Shown here: in pieces, positions 24,467-37,413 of the stretch
Numbering within the stretch: the first letter of the stretch is position 1
Layout of the letters: each line of letters starts with the position of its first letter
DNA from: Bombyx mori
Taxonomy: Eukaryota > Arthropoda > Insecta > Lepidoptera > Bombycidae
NCBI RefSeq assembly: GCF_030269925.1
Contig: NC_085125.1
Location: 2,601,117-2,665,116 of the forward strand
Reading direction: 5' to 3'
DNA length: 64,000 nucleotides
Program-made: the position numbers and the translations under genes
The notes under the pieces: generated by a model
Databases searched by the model: none
What the model was told of the DNA's origin: nothing
The model's input: only the letters and a program-made list of their open reading frames with translations

Positions 24467-25539
24467 GCATGTAAGTTTTTTTTTTTTAATTTTATTTACA
24501 TAAGCAAAAGAAATTTAGACGTAAAAAGCATTCAAATTGAACTTTAAAAACTGTTTGTGTGGTTGTAAAATAAAATTTGAGATATATACATTGATATAAT
24601 TCGATTAGAAATAAGATTCGAATGTGACGAGATTTATTTGAAGTTTTAAAATTATGAATGTATTTTTTTTTTATATATTTGGACGTAATAATGAAACGAT
24701 TATGACCTTTGTTATTGGTAGCACATGATACGATCACAGATAACAATATGTTGAAAGTTAAAAAAATATTTACTTCGATGGAATTTATTATGATCCTATT
24801 ATTTATTGTTAGTTCAATTAGTTTATTCATTATTATGTCTGTTTATACAAAAATCGTGTCGTTATCGATTTTTTCTTATAAAAAAACCCACAGACTATGC
24901 AATTTTAGGAATAAACAACATTCTCATTAAATTTTCTCGGTATTTCCTCCCAAGATATTCGGGTCGGAGATGCGATTATAATGAAACATCTAAAATAATA
25001 CCTGAAAACATCGGTAAATAATAAAATATTATGTCATGTTAATGGAAAATTTATTTGTATTTGTATTGTGGAGTAAATAAACGTAATTATTATTATTACA
25101 AAAAGACATTAATAAAAAAATGTACGAATTTTAACCCTAATTTATAATTTAAACTGCGTTTCAATCATCGGTCAATAATAAAACTGAAATCCAAACAGAT
25201 TTAAAAAAAATAACCTTAAAACGGCGTTCCAAATAGGTATTTATTGATTTTAATTAATTACCATCGTTACAAGCAACACAAATAAATACTCTGTGTGTGT
25301 GTGTGTAATGTGCAACTGACATAATAATGTGTATAATGTAAATACATAGACGCGAAAGTAAAACACAACTAATAAATGCATCGAAAATACGAAAAGTCAT
25401 TAAATATTCTGCTAAATCACACTAACTAAATAATGGTTTGGTTGCAACACTATTGAAACGTCAATTTCGTGTGTCTAAACGGATGAAGGTATGGTGTGTG
25501 ATGACCATGGGCTCTGTTAGTCTACACAAGGTAGGCTAG

Positions 25540-25735
25540 ACGGTGGAACGCCGGATCTTCTCAGTGGGCCGCGATTCTGATCCAATAGTAGAGTTAGCCA
25601 AGCACTGCTCTTGCTAGGGCTAGTGTTAGCAATTCTTTCAGGTTGAGCCCGTGAGCTCACCTATCAGTCCGCGGGAAGCTGGGATAGCCCCTTAGAGCTA
25701 CCAACGATTAGGAAGGGAAGAAAAGGTGAACCGTG
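25540..25735 (+). repeat. LINE-type 3'-end repeat (family B)
   Basis: GCCGGATCTTCTCAGTGGGC, then AAGCACTGCTCTTGCTAGGG, and an A/G-rich tail. Confidence 0.65.
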
Positions 25736-25747
25736 AATGCAATTTTT

Positions 25748-25880
25748 CAAATTTTTTTTATTGCCCTTGTAGGCAGATGAGCATACGGCCCATCTGATGG
25801 TCACTAGTTACCGTCGCCCATGGACTTCAGCAATGCCAGGAGCAGAACCAAGCCGCTGCCTACCGGCCAAGCCGCCGCCT
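25748..25880 (-). repeat. Family C dispersed repeat
   Basis: T-run, then TTATTGCCCTTGTAGGCAGA, CATACGGCCCATCTGATGGT and AGCAATGCCAGGAGCAGA. Confidence 0.65.
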
Positions 25881-26044
25881 ACCGTATTCACGAAAATTAT
25901 AAGCAAAACAAATATCTTGGATGTGCACCGTATCAAAAGTACTTACAAGCATAAAGCCTGTTTCATTTAGGGAGAGACTATACTTTATTGCACACCAAAA
26001 CATAATTTTATTAACATTCAAATGACAGTCAACCAGCAGACATT

Positions 26045-26269
26045 ATCGGTTCGAATCCCGCCAAGGGAAGATATTTGTATGATAAATATAAAAGTCTTTT
26101 CCAGGGTTATGGATGTATATTAAATATATGTATGTGTATAATAAAAATCCTATATTTATTTCCGTTATCTGGTACCTGTAACACAAGTTCTTTACGAACT
26201 TATCACGGGACCAGTTAACGTGGCGTGATTGTTAGTAAATATTTATTTATTTATTTATTATTATTATAA
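26045..26269 (+). repeat. Second tRNA-headed SINE, truncated in the tRNA head
   Basis: It begins at a B-box-like GGTTCGAATCCCGCC and continues with AAGGGAAGATATTTGTATGA, then TTATTTCCGTTATCTGGTAC, ACGGGACCAGTTAACGTGGC, and an (ATTT)n tail. A longer copy in the other direction is at 34449-34704. Confidence 0.8.
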
Positions 26270-26349
26270 GCAGTCTTATCCTTTAAAGCGATTTTTTCCA
26301 CACAACGGTTTTATTAAGAAATTTTGAAAAAGATAAAGACTCAGCAGGT

Positions 26350-26535
26350 ATGTCGCAGTGTACTATTAGCATTCTCTCTCTTCCCAGCTTTTTATCCCAC
26401 ATGGTGGTGGGGTCAGCTTTCCTGACTTTACTCCTCCACTTCGCTCTGTCTTCGACATCCTCGTCAGCAACGATGCATTCTCTCTTGTCCTTCAGTACTA
26501 CGTCCTTCCACCTTGTCTTGAGTGTACTATTAGCA
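26350..26535 (-). pseudogene. LINE reverse-transcriptase C-terminal remnant
   Basis: The minus-strand frame contains TRWKDVVLKDKRECI and DRAKWRSKVRKADPT, the typical last part of RTE/Jockey-type ORF2 proteins. No catalytic region remains. Confidence 0.6.
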
Positions 26536-26644
26536 TTATTAAAGAAAATACATACATACAATAAATAATTATATATACCGTTTATATATAATATGAAATC
26601 ACGATACGATTTAGCCCGATGTGAAGAGTACTTTATCTCAATAC

Positions 26645-26870
26645 CACTACATAGTACAAAACAAAGTCGCTTTCTCTGTCCCCATATCCCTATGTATTCT
26701 TAAATCTTTAAAACTACGCAACGGATTTTGATGCGGTTTTTTTTAATAGATAGAGTGATTGAAGAGGAAGGTTTATATGTATAATAACATCCATTAAATA
26801 GTGGAGAAATACTGTTATCAGTAATAAATTACAGTTCCCTAAGCGAAGCGAGGGCGGGTCGCTAGTCTGT
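26645..26870 (-). repeat. Inverted partner of the 22900 dispersed repeat
   Basis: Blocks AAAACAAAGTCGCTTTCTCT, then TAATAGATAGAGTGATTGAA and GCGAAGCGAGGGCGGGTCGC mirror the 22900-23115 copy. Confidence 0.7.
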
Positions 26871-27019
26871 TTAATAAACTACCAGTCTTTATGTAAACCC
26901 ACCACTATGTATAATCAGGACAAATTAAACGCTCTGTCGTATTACGCAACATACGTGTCATGTTACCCGGGTCATGTCGCTTACCCTGATGAAAGGTGTC
27001 GTAAGATAATTCAAGTTGT

Positions 27020-27226
27020 AGGTACCACCACCCCGCCCATTTCAGCCGTGAAGCGGTTATGCGTTTCGGTTTGAAGGGCGGGGCAGCCGTTGTAACTATA
27101 CTGAGTCCTTAGAACTCATGTCTCGAGGTGGGTGGCGGCTTTTACGTTGTTGACGTCTATAGGCTTCGGTTACCACTTAACGCCAGGTGAGCCGTGAGTT
27201 CGTCATCCAATCTAAGCAAAAAGATA
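27020..27226 (+). repeat. Bm1 SINE 3' half
   Basis: It starts at GTAGGTACCACCACCCCGCC and ends with CAATCTAAGCAAAAAG. More diverged than most copies. Confidence 0.85.
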
Positions 27227-27818
27227 AAAATTATAAACTATATTTGAGTCGTCTATTATCAAAGATGGCAATCTGTGCATTTGGAGAAAAAAATGTTATT
27301 GATATGTCAATACAGATTGATTTGAATATAATCGTCTCCTTCAAAGAATACGGTTCAAAACCTGCATTAAATAAAGGTTAATACTTAACCTGTTATTTAT
27401 CTAAGATGTCGTTCAGAAGAGTTTTGTGACTGCCAATGGAATACAAAGTCAATAATTCGTTTTTCTGATTTACCAATAATTGTCCAAAAGTCACATTGCC
27501 GGCTTTGATAATAGTCGACTCATTTATGAAAATTTTCACCTAAATCCGGTATTGGTATATTTTCTGCGTTATCGAGTAATTAATATCCCGAACATACAAA
27601 CTTTGACTTTTATGATATTAGAATTTATATTTGTGTGTTGTTTTGGTATTTTTATGCTTGGTTCAGAAATCATTGTCGAATATTTTCACTATTCCTTGTT
27701 ATTTTAGTGATGGTCACACCTGAACGTACTTATTTAGTTTTTTTTTGACCAGCCAATAAAGAACAACGGTAATGATTGGAAAGGTTAATGTAAAATGAAG
27801 ACTACGAAATAATAATAA

Positions 27819-28193
27819 TGTTACGCCGGTAAGAGTAACGCCATCTATCGCCGAATATTCGAACGAATAGCGAAGGATCTAGTAGTATCTAGAACGCTCG
27901 AGAAGTACTACGACATCTATTGTCAGATAGCGGAAACACACAATACTAGAATTTTGTGGAATATTCTCGACGATTCTAGGGATTTCGTCTCGAATATAAA
28001 AGTATTGCAGAGATGGCACGCAGTCATGTAGCAATTGGAACTACTCGAAGCGAAACAGCCAACGGATCACCTGATGCGAAGCGGAAGAAGCGAATTGAGA
28101 ATTTTAAAGTGTTTTAAGTGTTCTAAGGGTTAAATACAGTGTTAACTTGTAATTCGGTAGAATTTTATTTATACCGAACCCCAGCGCGTAACA
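27819..28193 (+). mobile_element. Solo LTR (family D)
   Basis: 375 bp, starting TGTTACGCCGG and ending CCAGCGCGTAACA, so it has TG...CA ends and short inverted ends. TATAAAAG at 27995 is a promoter candidate and sets the orientation. No internal region flanks it. Related copies are at 45038, 57488, 58281, 60300 and 62186. The LTR retrotransposon superfamily is not determined. Confidence 0.85.
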
Positions 28194-28689
28194 AAAAAAA
28201 TAAATTCTAAATTGTTTTTTATTTCTCTCAACCGCATTTTAAATTATATAGTCTAAAAAGTCAAATATTTAAAATACCTTAATGTGCTCTTAAATAAGTA
28301 ATATGAATTTGTTCTCTTAACCTTTTTGCCACGAGCTCTGAGGTTTTTGCTCGACATTGTGGTTTAAAATGTTGGTATGATTCTTCTTTTCTGACTCTTA
28401 AATGGGATTAAAAATATAATAATGTAGGTATACCGAAAATGTTATAATAGTATTTTAACTCATTTTAAAATTTATAATTATTATTTAAATTTGAATGTGC
28501 TGCTTACAGTTTTTTTTAATAATTAATACGAGATTTATTCGTTAAATTGAATCAAACATGGGTTTTACTGTCCTAATTGAAGGCGTCGTCTGCGCGTACC
28601 GGAATAGCCGCTAAGTCTACCAGTGAATAGGCAGGGAAAGAACGTCTGGTCAAGTGAAGTGAAGCCTCCCAATATACCTATATACATTT

Positions 28690-29060
28690 TGATGTTTGAG
28701 AGATTACTGGTGGCCCGGAAGCTTTTCCAGTTTCACCAGGACAGGTGAGCGAGCAAAGGCTCAGCCAGGAAGGGTGGGATTTGCTAACAGCTGCCCAAGC
28801 GCCGCCGAAGGAAACCTAACAACTCAAGAGCAACTGCTTCGCGAATGAATCTACTACCGGATCGGAATCGCGACCCGCTGAGAAGATCCGCCGAGAAACT
28901 CAGCGGGCAGATGCACGGGTTAGGTTGAACGCGACCTCTTTGTCGAGTTCGACGAGTACGGTTACGGGGGTCCCTAAACCTGTTCCTAATGTTAGAGCTG
29001 AAGACGTCTAATGCAAAGGGTATTGGGTCTGACGGATCCGTAAGGATGTGACCCATACAC
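28690..29060 (-). repeat. LINE-type 3'-end repeat (family B, long subtype)
   Basis: It shares with the + copy at 51718-52081 the blocks CCGGATCGGAATCGCGACCC, GAGAAACTCAGCGGGC and GACGGATCCGTAAGGA. This subtype differs from the 18850-type in its 3' end. Confidence 0.65.
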
Positions 29061-29707
29061 CATTTCAATATGACGTGTATGTAACAAAAAAAATCTAGTT
29101 ATCGTTATAATAATCGAATCAAGTCATAGAAGATGCATATTTGAAGCTGTCAAAGTGGCCGAAGCTTATCATATTTGGTGTGGAGTTAATGAGGTTTGAA
29201 TTTACTTTTACACCGTTTCGTTGGGAAAAACAATACGCGTAAAAATAATGTTCACAAAACCATTTGTTATCTACGCGTGAAACTAAGGATAGACGGGTTT
29301 TAGCATCAAAATTTATTATTGCAATATAAATATGTATAAACATGCATACACAATAATTATGGGTTAGGCCCACGGTAGGTTTTGCGCTAACGGCTTTATT
29401 TATTATGTGAAATTTTGTGCTCCTATTTAACGAATAACTTCCCGACAGAATCCCGTTTTATTTTCCTGAGTTTAAAGAAAATTATACCATTATTGAAAAG
29501 TAAATACCAATCGCTGGTAATAAAGCAGAATCGTCAAGTTAAATAAAAAAAATTCAGTCGACATAAATCGCGTTTACATCGTTATCTTATTAATTTTCCT
29601 GTTCAAATATCCCTGAACCTTCGGTTTCAGACATCAAACGCAGAATTTGCACGATATCATTTACGACAAACCTTTGCCGGGGAATTTAAAGGTGTATACA
29701 CATTTAG

Positions 29708-30152
29708 TTTTTATTTATTTTATTGCTTAGATGGTTGGACGAGCTCACAGCCCACCTGGTGTTAAGTGGTTACTGGAGTCCATAGACATTTACTAAGTAA
29801 ATGCGCCACCCACCTTGAGATATAAGTTCTAAGGTCTCAGTATACTCACAACGGCTGCCCCACCCTTCAAAACGAAACGCATTACTGCTTAACGGTAGAA
29901 ATAGGCAGGGTGGTGGTACCCACCCGCGCGGACTCACAAGAGGTCCTACCACCGGTAGTTGCGCAAATTATAATTTTGCGGGCTTCATTTTTATTACACG
30001 ATGTTATTCCTTCACCGTGGAAGTCAATCGTGAACATTTGTTGAGTACATATTTCATTAGAAAAATTGGTACCCGCCTGCGGGATTCGAACACCGGTGCA
30101 TCGCTATATACGAATGCACCGGACGTCTTATCCGTTAGGCCACGACGACGAC
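29708..30152 (-). repeat. Bm1 SINE, full length
   Basis: Reversed copy complete from poly(T)-TTATTGCTTAGATGG to the tRNA-like head CGTTAGGCCACGACGAC. The B-box region GGGATTCGAACACC is intact. Confidence 0.93.
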
Positions 30153-31084
30153 TAAAACTAAAGTAGTTGTATTGTAGAAATAATTCGGATGTGATCATAA
30201 TTACATATTTTGACGGTTTAATCTCGCTTTTTCGTTATCATTGTTTTATAATAATAATAATAAGAACTAAGTTAGGTAACAGTCAGTCTGCAAAAAAATG
30301 AGGAGTCGAGGGCAATCTTAAAAAAACTCGTTATGAGTGTCTGGATTAAGCTTAGGATGGACCGAACCCACGTCTTATCTATTCTTTATCGATTACCACA
30401 CGTACAACAGGCTTATTAATTTTCATAGTCCATTTCTCATTTTTTTGCTAATGCTTCTAAGGATTAAGAGCTATTATTCTTGAGAGAGTGTCCTGTATCG
30501 ATATTGTTAATGACATAGCTTGTTCATTTACATGTGTAATTAAAAATCTAATCTCAATTTAAAATTGAATATCCTAAAATCACCTTTACGTAAATTCTTC
30601 CGGAAATATTTGACTTGGATATATGAGACGCAGCGTGAAATGCCAGAGATATCGTGTAATCTTCGCGTCGCCGTTTACATAAGAGCTTTTAAAGCGATTT
30701 AGCTTAAAGCTCACATTAGGATGCGGACGTGGCGCACCGAAGTGTTGGACGGAAGTGTTTCGTGGAGTTAGTAAGTTATTTAGGCTTCGCTTCAGCGCAA
30801 TTATGAAATGATATTAAAATGGTCAAATTATTGAAAGAGTTATAGTTTGCGAGTATAAAATATTACAATTTAAAACAAGTTTCTGGTGGCAGTGGTAGCC
30901 AGACAGGAGAGTCAGGAGGCCAGGGGTCCTACTTATTTCTGTTGCGATTACAATGGAGACTCGGACTTCATATTTCCGTAATAAATCCGGTAAGCGCTAA
31001 GTTGCGTGTAGGCCATGATATTGCTCATCCAGCCACTTCGATAAAGCGGCACGACACGATAACCCTCTCATCGTGGCCGCCGAT

Positions 31085-31320
31085 AACTATATTCTCGATC
31101 CTGCGGACAGAATGGAAAGCAGTCGACGTCGCCCCAAACACGTCATTTCGGATCCTCCCGATCCGCTAATGGTGCTTTTAGGTACCTCAAGCACCGGTCA
31201 TCGTTCTCATCGAACCCGTCGCTTCCGACGAAGAGCTCGACGAGTAAATTAACCCTCAGACACAGCCCACTGAGTTTCTCGCCGGATCTTCTCAGTGGGT
31301 CGCGTTTCCGATCGATCCGG
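31085..31320 (+). repeat. LINE-type repeat (family B), 3' truncated
   Basis: CTCAAGCACCGGTCATCGTT, then CGAACCCGTCGCTTCCGACG and CGCCGGATCTTCTCAGTGGG. It stops at GATCCGGTGGTAG. An upstream extension to about 30,940 may be earlier LINE sequence; the 75-codon frame there is not a host gene. Confidence 0.6.
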
Positions 31321-32699
31321 TGGTAGTATCGAAATAAGCAATAATTTTCTGTAGCTTAAATTTATGTTAATAATTATGCAGGATATGATTACATAAACAA
31401 ATTAGATGCAGAATTCAAACGGTATTGTCGCACAAATGGTCCTTGAAGCCGAATTGCCGTGTGGAATTCTCGGCTGACCGACGTATTTGATTTTGCTGGC
31501 AAAGCGACGCGAACAAATCATTAACTAAACTAATCAGTCGCGATCCTAAGTTTAATTAAACGAAATTCTAGAATTGTAAGTACGGTATGACATCTTACAG
31601 TCTTATTCCGATTCTGTTATCGGTTTGCTAAATATACTAATAGAGTTTAGCTCAATTTATTTTTAATGAATAACACTTCTAGACTTATAAAACTCTGTAA
31701 GAGAATTATATATAAGAACGTTATAAGAATTAATGCTAGATTAATATTAATATTAATATGTAGATTGATGATAGAGATATATATAATATATGATTGTGTA
31801 TATATATACTTTTTTGTGTATGTATTTGTATTTGTAACGTATGTATTTGTTAATATAAATTAATATAAATTTCATTGCACCTACCACTATTTACTCTGCA
31901 CTACCTTTGGTTGATTGGTAGAGAATGCTTTACGCATTAAGTCCGCCAATGTAAATTTTACATGAAGTGTAATAAATAAATAAAATAAAATTAAAGCTGA
32001 ATTAATTGCCTAGGCGGCTTACAAGTGAGAGTATCTAATGACAGTCTCTTTAAGGACCTATTGTTAGTTGGTTGGTACTTGCTTCTTTAAAACTTTAAGT
32101 ACTACTTTGAAGGATTTCGGCTCCGGTGTCTTATCGAGCCAATCGATATAAATGTTATCGATTTGGTTACGAATGATTTAGTTAGAGAAGAGAGCGAGAT
32201 TTTAGCAGTGAAATTTGATAATATCCGGATAATACCAAACGTATACCAAAGGGGGAGTTGATTCGTTAACCCGCCCAAAGTAAATATAAATCGCAATTAC
32301 CAGCTAATTACCTGTTGCTAAAATAAATACATCAAAATTCTAATCGAATTACATTGAAAAACGTTTAACGCGTATGTTTTTCAGATCACTGTAGGATCAA
32401 AGGATGTTTTTTTTTTTGGTCGGCGTTTTCCGGGTTTATCGAAAATAGTATTTAGCTTTCGTTTTCAATTTTTGAAACAAAAAACAAAGTGTTTGCTTTT
32501 TAAAGAGAGGCGTGAATGATAAATGAATATTATTTGTTAGGAAAGAAATTCGAATAAAAATGTTTTAGGATTAGTTTTGGTCGCAGCGGGAGTTCATTGC
32601 GCGTCGCAGTATTTATTAACCGACTCATACTTGACACCGCAGCTTTGAAGTCGAAACCAAAATGGTTTAGTATCACATTAAATATTAACTAGATGTTGA

Positions 32700-32990
32700 T
32701 TTTTTGATAACGCCATCTTTTTGTGTCTTTAAAGCGGTTAGTTGCCCTCAATTAAGAAAAATAGTATTATTATTCGCCAATAGATGTCGGGAAGAGTTGA
32801 TTATTGAAAACACGAATAAAACAACATTTTCTGAAAATAAATCGTAGCTAGATCGATTTACCGCCCCCGAAATCCCCTGTATACTAAATTTTATGAAAAT
32901 CGTTGGAGCCGTTTCCGAGATTCAGATTATATAGGTATATATTAATATACAAGAATTGCTCGTTTAAAGGTATAAGATTCCAACGAGACA
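32700..32990 (+). repeat. Dispersed repeat H, uninterrupted copy
   Basis: It runs from TTTTTTGATAACGCCATCTT to TTGCTCGTTTAAAGGTATAA. A second copy at 59272-60221 is about 90% similar but split by a transposon, so this copy shows the empty site. Confidence 0.8.
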
Positions 32991-33691
32991 AATTTCACAG
33001 TAGTTGTCTTGAAACTACACACATTTACATAATGAAACAAGTGATTTTTTTAAAATAAAGACGATAGATTTTTTTATTTGCAAAAGAAATTACGTTGTTC
33101 AGCCTATCATTTGAGAATGTTTGTACTAGGCACAAAGTGAGTTTAGGAAAGCGAGATCCCCCGAAAAACTGGGAAATTTATATAACAATCAGAAAACTAA
33201 TTGAAAATTGGTCAGAACAGCGTCTGTTAGGCTTACCTAACTTAAAATAAATAAAATATTTTTAATGGATCAATAAATCTCAACAATTGTTTAAAACACT
33301 CTATTTAAGCGCCAGACCCTTAATATACTTTTTAAATGGACTAAAAAGCACGAATCCTTTCTAAAAAGGTTTGATTTTAAATTAGAAATGGCTGGAATAC
33401 ATTCACTGATCGACGAAGTGCTACACGCGGGGAATAAGTGATTGATTGAAAAAAAAAAAACGTTTCACGAAGAAATGTATAAATGTCACTGTATTTTGAT
33501 TTTTCAAGACCAGAGTGGATTGTTTTAAAAGAATTTGTGACTTACTACGGTATACGAGATTACCGTGCGTTAAAATTTTCTTAGTTATTGCTAACACTTG
33601 CAGAAATCTTTTCGCGTAATACGTCCTATGGATGATAGAGTAGACGGTCTCAATTAATTTTGATATGAAATATCTACTCTTCTATTTAGGA

Positions 33692-34006
33692 CGGTGTTTT
33701 CCAGCATGGGGCCCACGCCCCACAAGGGGGCAATTTGATAATTAAGGGGGACAATCGCATTAAATTAATTTAGAAATGCTTTAATAAAATTATTTTGAAT
33801 TTGAATGTCAGTTTTATATTATATGTTTTGAAATATTACTTACTGTGTTCTGATAACGGTTTCATAGTGATTTCTTCCTAAAACCTATCATTTATGTTTT
33901 CTAAGTGAACAAATCAATTTTTAATGTGCAAAATTATTTATGGGGGACATAAAAATTTTAGAAACGTAACAGTGGGGCATGGCACAAAAAAGGTTGGGAA
34001 ACACTG
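33692..34006. mobile_element. hAT-type MITE with 8-bp TSD
   Basis: 315 bp, with imperfect terminal inverted repeats (left CGGTGTTTTCCAGCA; right, reversed, CAGTGTTTCCCAACC), the usual hAT end sequence. It is flanked by 8-bp duplications ATTTAGGA (33684-33691) and ATCTAGGA (34007-34014), one mismatch. No transposase frame. Confidence 0.85.
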
Positions 34007-34448
34007 ATCTAGGATTTAGATGACGGCGCCGGAGCTGGCTGAAGGATAGTTCCGTAGTCATACGTAATCGATTGAATCTAGTTAATTGTAAAAGCTAATA
34101 AGTTATTTTAACCAATAAACCTCTCATAGTAATTGAAAACTTTTATTTTATTTTAGTCAAAACAACGTCTCCTTATATTATTTTAATAACAATCAAATTG
34201 TAATATTACATCGGCCGTTCTGCACGACATATATGTATATTCAATAATAATGAGAGTTTGTGAGAATTTGAGGACCCTTCATTTTTAGAGTCTTTTGTGA
34301 ACACAATTACTTTTCAGGTCTGTAGGCATTTGGAAAAGTTGAAAGTAAGGAATTGCGACTTTGTAGCAAGATTATAGGTACGGTAAGCCGGGTGACTTCC
34401 AATTCAGTGAGTTAGGTCCGGGTGAGTTCAAAATCAGCGACCTACCAT

Positions 34449-34704
34449 TTTTTTTTTATTATTATTTATAACGCCACGTTAACTGGTCCCGTGCTATGTT
34501 CGTAAAGAACTTCTGTTACAGGTACCAGATAACGGAAATAAATGTAACATTTATATCATACACATACATTTATTTAATATACATCCATAGCCCTGGAAAA
34601 GACATTTTATGTTTATCATACAAATTTCTTCCCTTGGCGGGATTCGAATCCGCGACCCCCTTGTATAGTGATCATGTCACTTACCACTACACCAGACGGC
34701 CGTT
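34449..34704 (-). repeat. Second tRNA-headed SINE, near full length
   Basis: On the minus strand it begins GGCCGTCTGGTGTAGTGG (A box), then GTCGCGGATTCGAATCCCGC (B box), a body shared with 26045-26269, and an (AAT)n/A-rich tail. The head folds plausibly like a tRNA but is followed by the SINE body, so it is not an independent tRNA gene. Confidence 0.85.
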
Positions 34705-35085
34705 AAAGAAGATATGAAAGAAGATTACCAGTCCAGCTTTTCTCAACGTTACACACAATGACGTTACGTAGTAAATCTGACATATAATAGAGAATATACA
34801 GTAAAAAATCATTTAGGTCGAATAACAAGACGTCCATTAGGAGAAAAGCGAAAATGTAGGTCAGCATAGTAAAATTGTGATATTGTTTGCAAGGTGACAA
34901 TCTGTATGAGATGTGATGGTAACTAATATCACGGTATTGTTGCTTTGAAAATAGTATTTTATATTATTCAGCTATTTGTGTTTATTTTGTGACAAAACAG
35001 AAAATGATGCGAACGAATTGTTTTTCAATCTATAGCAACAGGATAGATGTTAGCAGATTAATCTTAGACGGTAGAAAACTTCAAA

Positions 35086-35412
35086 AAGTGACGATTGACT
35101 TCCACGGTGAAGGAATAGCATCGTGTAATAAAAATCAAACCCGCAAAATTATAATTTGCGTTATTACTGGTGGTAGGACCTCTTGTGAGTTCGCGCGGGT
35201 AGGTATCACCTCCCTGCCTATTTCTGCCGTGAAGCAGTAATGCGTTTCGGTTTGAAGGATGGGGCAACTGGGGCAGCCGTTGTAACTATACTGAGACCTT
35301 AGAACTCATATCTCAAGGTGGGTGGCGGCATTTAAGTTGTAAATATCTATGGGCTCCGGTAACCACTTAACACCAAGTGGACCGTGTGCTCGTCCACAGA
35401 ACTAAGCAATAG
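35086..35412 (+). repeat. Bm1 SINE without tRNA head
   Basis: It starts at ACGATTGACTTCCACGGTGA and ends ACTAAGCAATAGATAAA. It carries a small duplication, GGGGCAACTGGGGCAGCC, near 35,260. Confidence 0.9.
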
Positions 35413-35714
35413 ATAAAATAAATAAACTATAACCCAAAAAACTCACGAAAATGGCGTAGCAAGCGGTGATATGAATTTCTTAGCACCTGTAAACGAAATG
35501 AAGTGTGCTCAGTTGAAAATATTGTAATAATTTTTGGCGCTATATTTGAAATTATACTATTTTTATAGTTAGTTAATAGGATAGTTTTTCTTGGACAAAA
35601 ACCGTACATGTATAATTTCTGTTTGTGCTTACGGTTTTTCTATTAGCTCAAAAAAAAAAAAGATTTTTCGTAAACCAAAAAGATACAAATATCACATTTT
35701 AGGGCAAGAAACTT

Positions 35715-36000
35715 AGCTGGCTCTATGGGTTAGTTCGCCCGCCGAACTCTTCGTTGTGATCGACAAGCTCGACGAGGACGGTGACCGGTGCTTGTGGGAC
35801 CTAAAAGTACCACCAGTGAATCCGGGGGATGCGACAAGACATGTTTCGGGCGATGGCGGCTTTGCATTGCCCCGTTGTCGCGGTTGGATAAGGATACACC
35901 GCTGAATCAGATACATGGTGGTTCTAGGATTACGGCTATCCATCGTCTGGTCGCTCTTTCGTAAAATGCGTCGTCTTCTCGGGTCTTCCTCGCCGATTCC
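35715..36000 (-). repeat. Family B-related LINE fragment (minus)
   Basis: AGCTCGACGAGGACGGTGAC, then CCGGTGCTTGTGGGACCTAA mirrors family B sequence. It is head-to-head with the next copy. The 115-codon frame here is LINE-derived and low in complexity. Confidence 0.5.
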
Positions 36001-36087
36001 CAATCCAACATAAAATAAAATGTAAGAAAAGCGTGGGTGCATGCTCTGCTTTCCATTCAAAGGTCAATTCTCCTAACATAACCTGTC

Positions 36088-36330
36088 ATCGTCCTCGTCG
36101 AACCCGTCGCTTGCGACGAAGGGCTCGACGAGTAAATTAACTCTCAGACATAGCCCACTGAGTTTCTCGCCGGATCCTCTCAGTGGGTCGCGTTTCCGAT
36201 CCGGTGGTAGATTCTGCGAAGCACGGCTCTTGTTAGGGTTCGTGTTAGCAACGTCATCAGGTTTGAGCCCCGTGAGCTCACCTACTAGTCAAGGCTACGC
36301 TGATATAGCCTCTCAAGGCTCTCAACTTCC
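36088..36330 (+). repeat. LINE-type 3'-end repeat (family B)
   Basis: CGAACCCGTCGCTTGCGACG, then GATCCGGTGGTAGATTCTGC and TTTGAGCCCCGTGAGCTCAC. Confidence 0.65.
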
Positions 36331-37144
36331 AACATAATCAGAACCGTATCACAATTGATTTTACTTCTGGCCTATATTTTATGTTAAAATGGTTTTTACG
36401 AGTGTAATTATCTTTTCTGGTACTCACACCCTCCGTTTTCAAAGTCTTTGTTACCACAAAAGGCTTTACGTATTTATAATTAACTCCGAGAAGGAAATTA
36501 AGAAAGTTTGCGGAACCGTTTTTAATGTAAATCTGTGATTAATATCGAACACTCATTAGGCGGATAATTAATAATAACGTTATTGAACAATTATTTTATT
36601 TTCGGTAATGAAATTGCAAGTCCTAATAATTGGGAATATATTCTATAACACACAACACACTTATTATGGACGCCTCATTATATTCCCGACCCAGATGACG
36701 ACGGAATAACCTAAAGCCGCCGTCGTCCTAAGCACATCTTATCGGATCTTCTCGATCCACACTCGTGTTATCTACATGACATGATTGGTTTGGGACATGA
36801 TTGCTTTAAATAGGCACGTGATTAATCTTTGTTATATATCTATGTATCTTTAGGTCCGTTTAATTCTTATTACATGACGTTCTTTCATCACGAAAGCCCT
36901 TTTGTGAAGACTTAACAGGTACTGTTTTGATAGTTAAAACGACTTAGAGTTTAACACATTCTGACCCTTTACATTGTCCATTAACGAAAGGATCCGAGGT
37001 CCGATTTGCCGTGAACTACGCATGTTTAATGTGTTTAAACAGAGCAGTGAAGATCCGATATATATTACACATCAAGCATATAGTATAAGGTAGCAAAAAT
37101 CCGGGGTTTTACGCGGTTTTTATGGATGAAAATGATTTTTTTAA

Positions 37145-37300
37145 AGTTTTTTTCTTACCTAAGCTGATTGCCTTGAGAGGCTATGTCAGCTAACAAGTAG
37201 GTGAGCTTACGGGGCTCAAACCTGACGAAGTTACTACCACTAACGCTAGCAAGAGCAGTGCTTCGCAGAATCTACCACCGGATCGAAAACGCGAGCAACT
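37145..37300 (-). repeat. LINE-type 3'-end repeat (family B), cut by family C
   Basis: GAGGCTATGTCAGCTAACAA, then GCTAGCAAGAGCAGTGCTTC. It stops at GCGAGCAACT, where the T-run of a family C copy begins. Confidence 0.65.
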
Positions 37301-37413
37301 TTTTTTTTATTGCCCTTGTAGGAAGACGAGCACACGGCCCATCTGATGGTGAGTGGTTACCATCGCCCTTGGACTTCAGCGATGCCAGGGGCAGAGCCAA
37401 GCCGCAAGCATAA
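37301..37413 (-). repeat. Family C dispersed repeat joined to family B
   Basis: T-run, then TTATTGCCCTTGTAGGAAGA and CACGGCCCATCTGATGGTGA, to AGCCAAGCCGCAAGC. Confidence 0.65.

Noticed and set aside
31666..31863. A 65-codon + frame in AT-rich DNA
   Set aside because: Low-complexity Ile/Tyr/Val translation of an AT-rich simple repeat.
34620..34704. A tRNA gene on the minus strand
   Set aside because: The A/B boxes are the head of a SINE whose body and tail follow, and a second copy exists at 26045.
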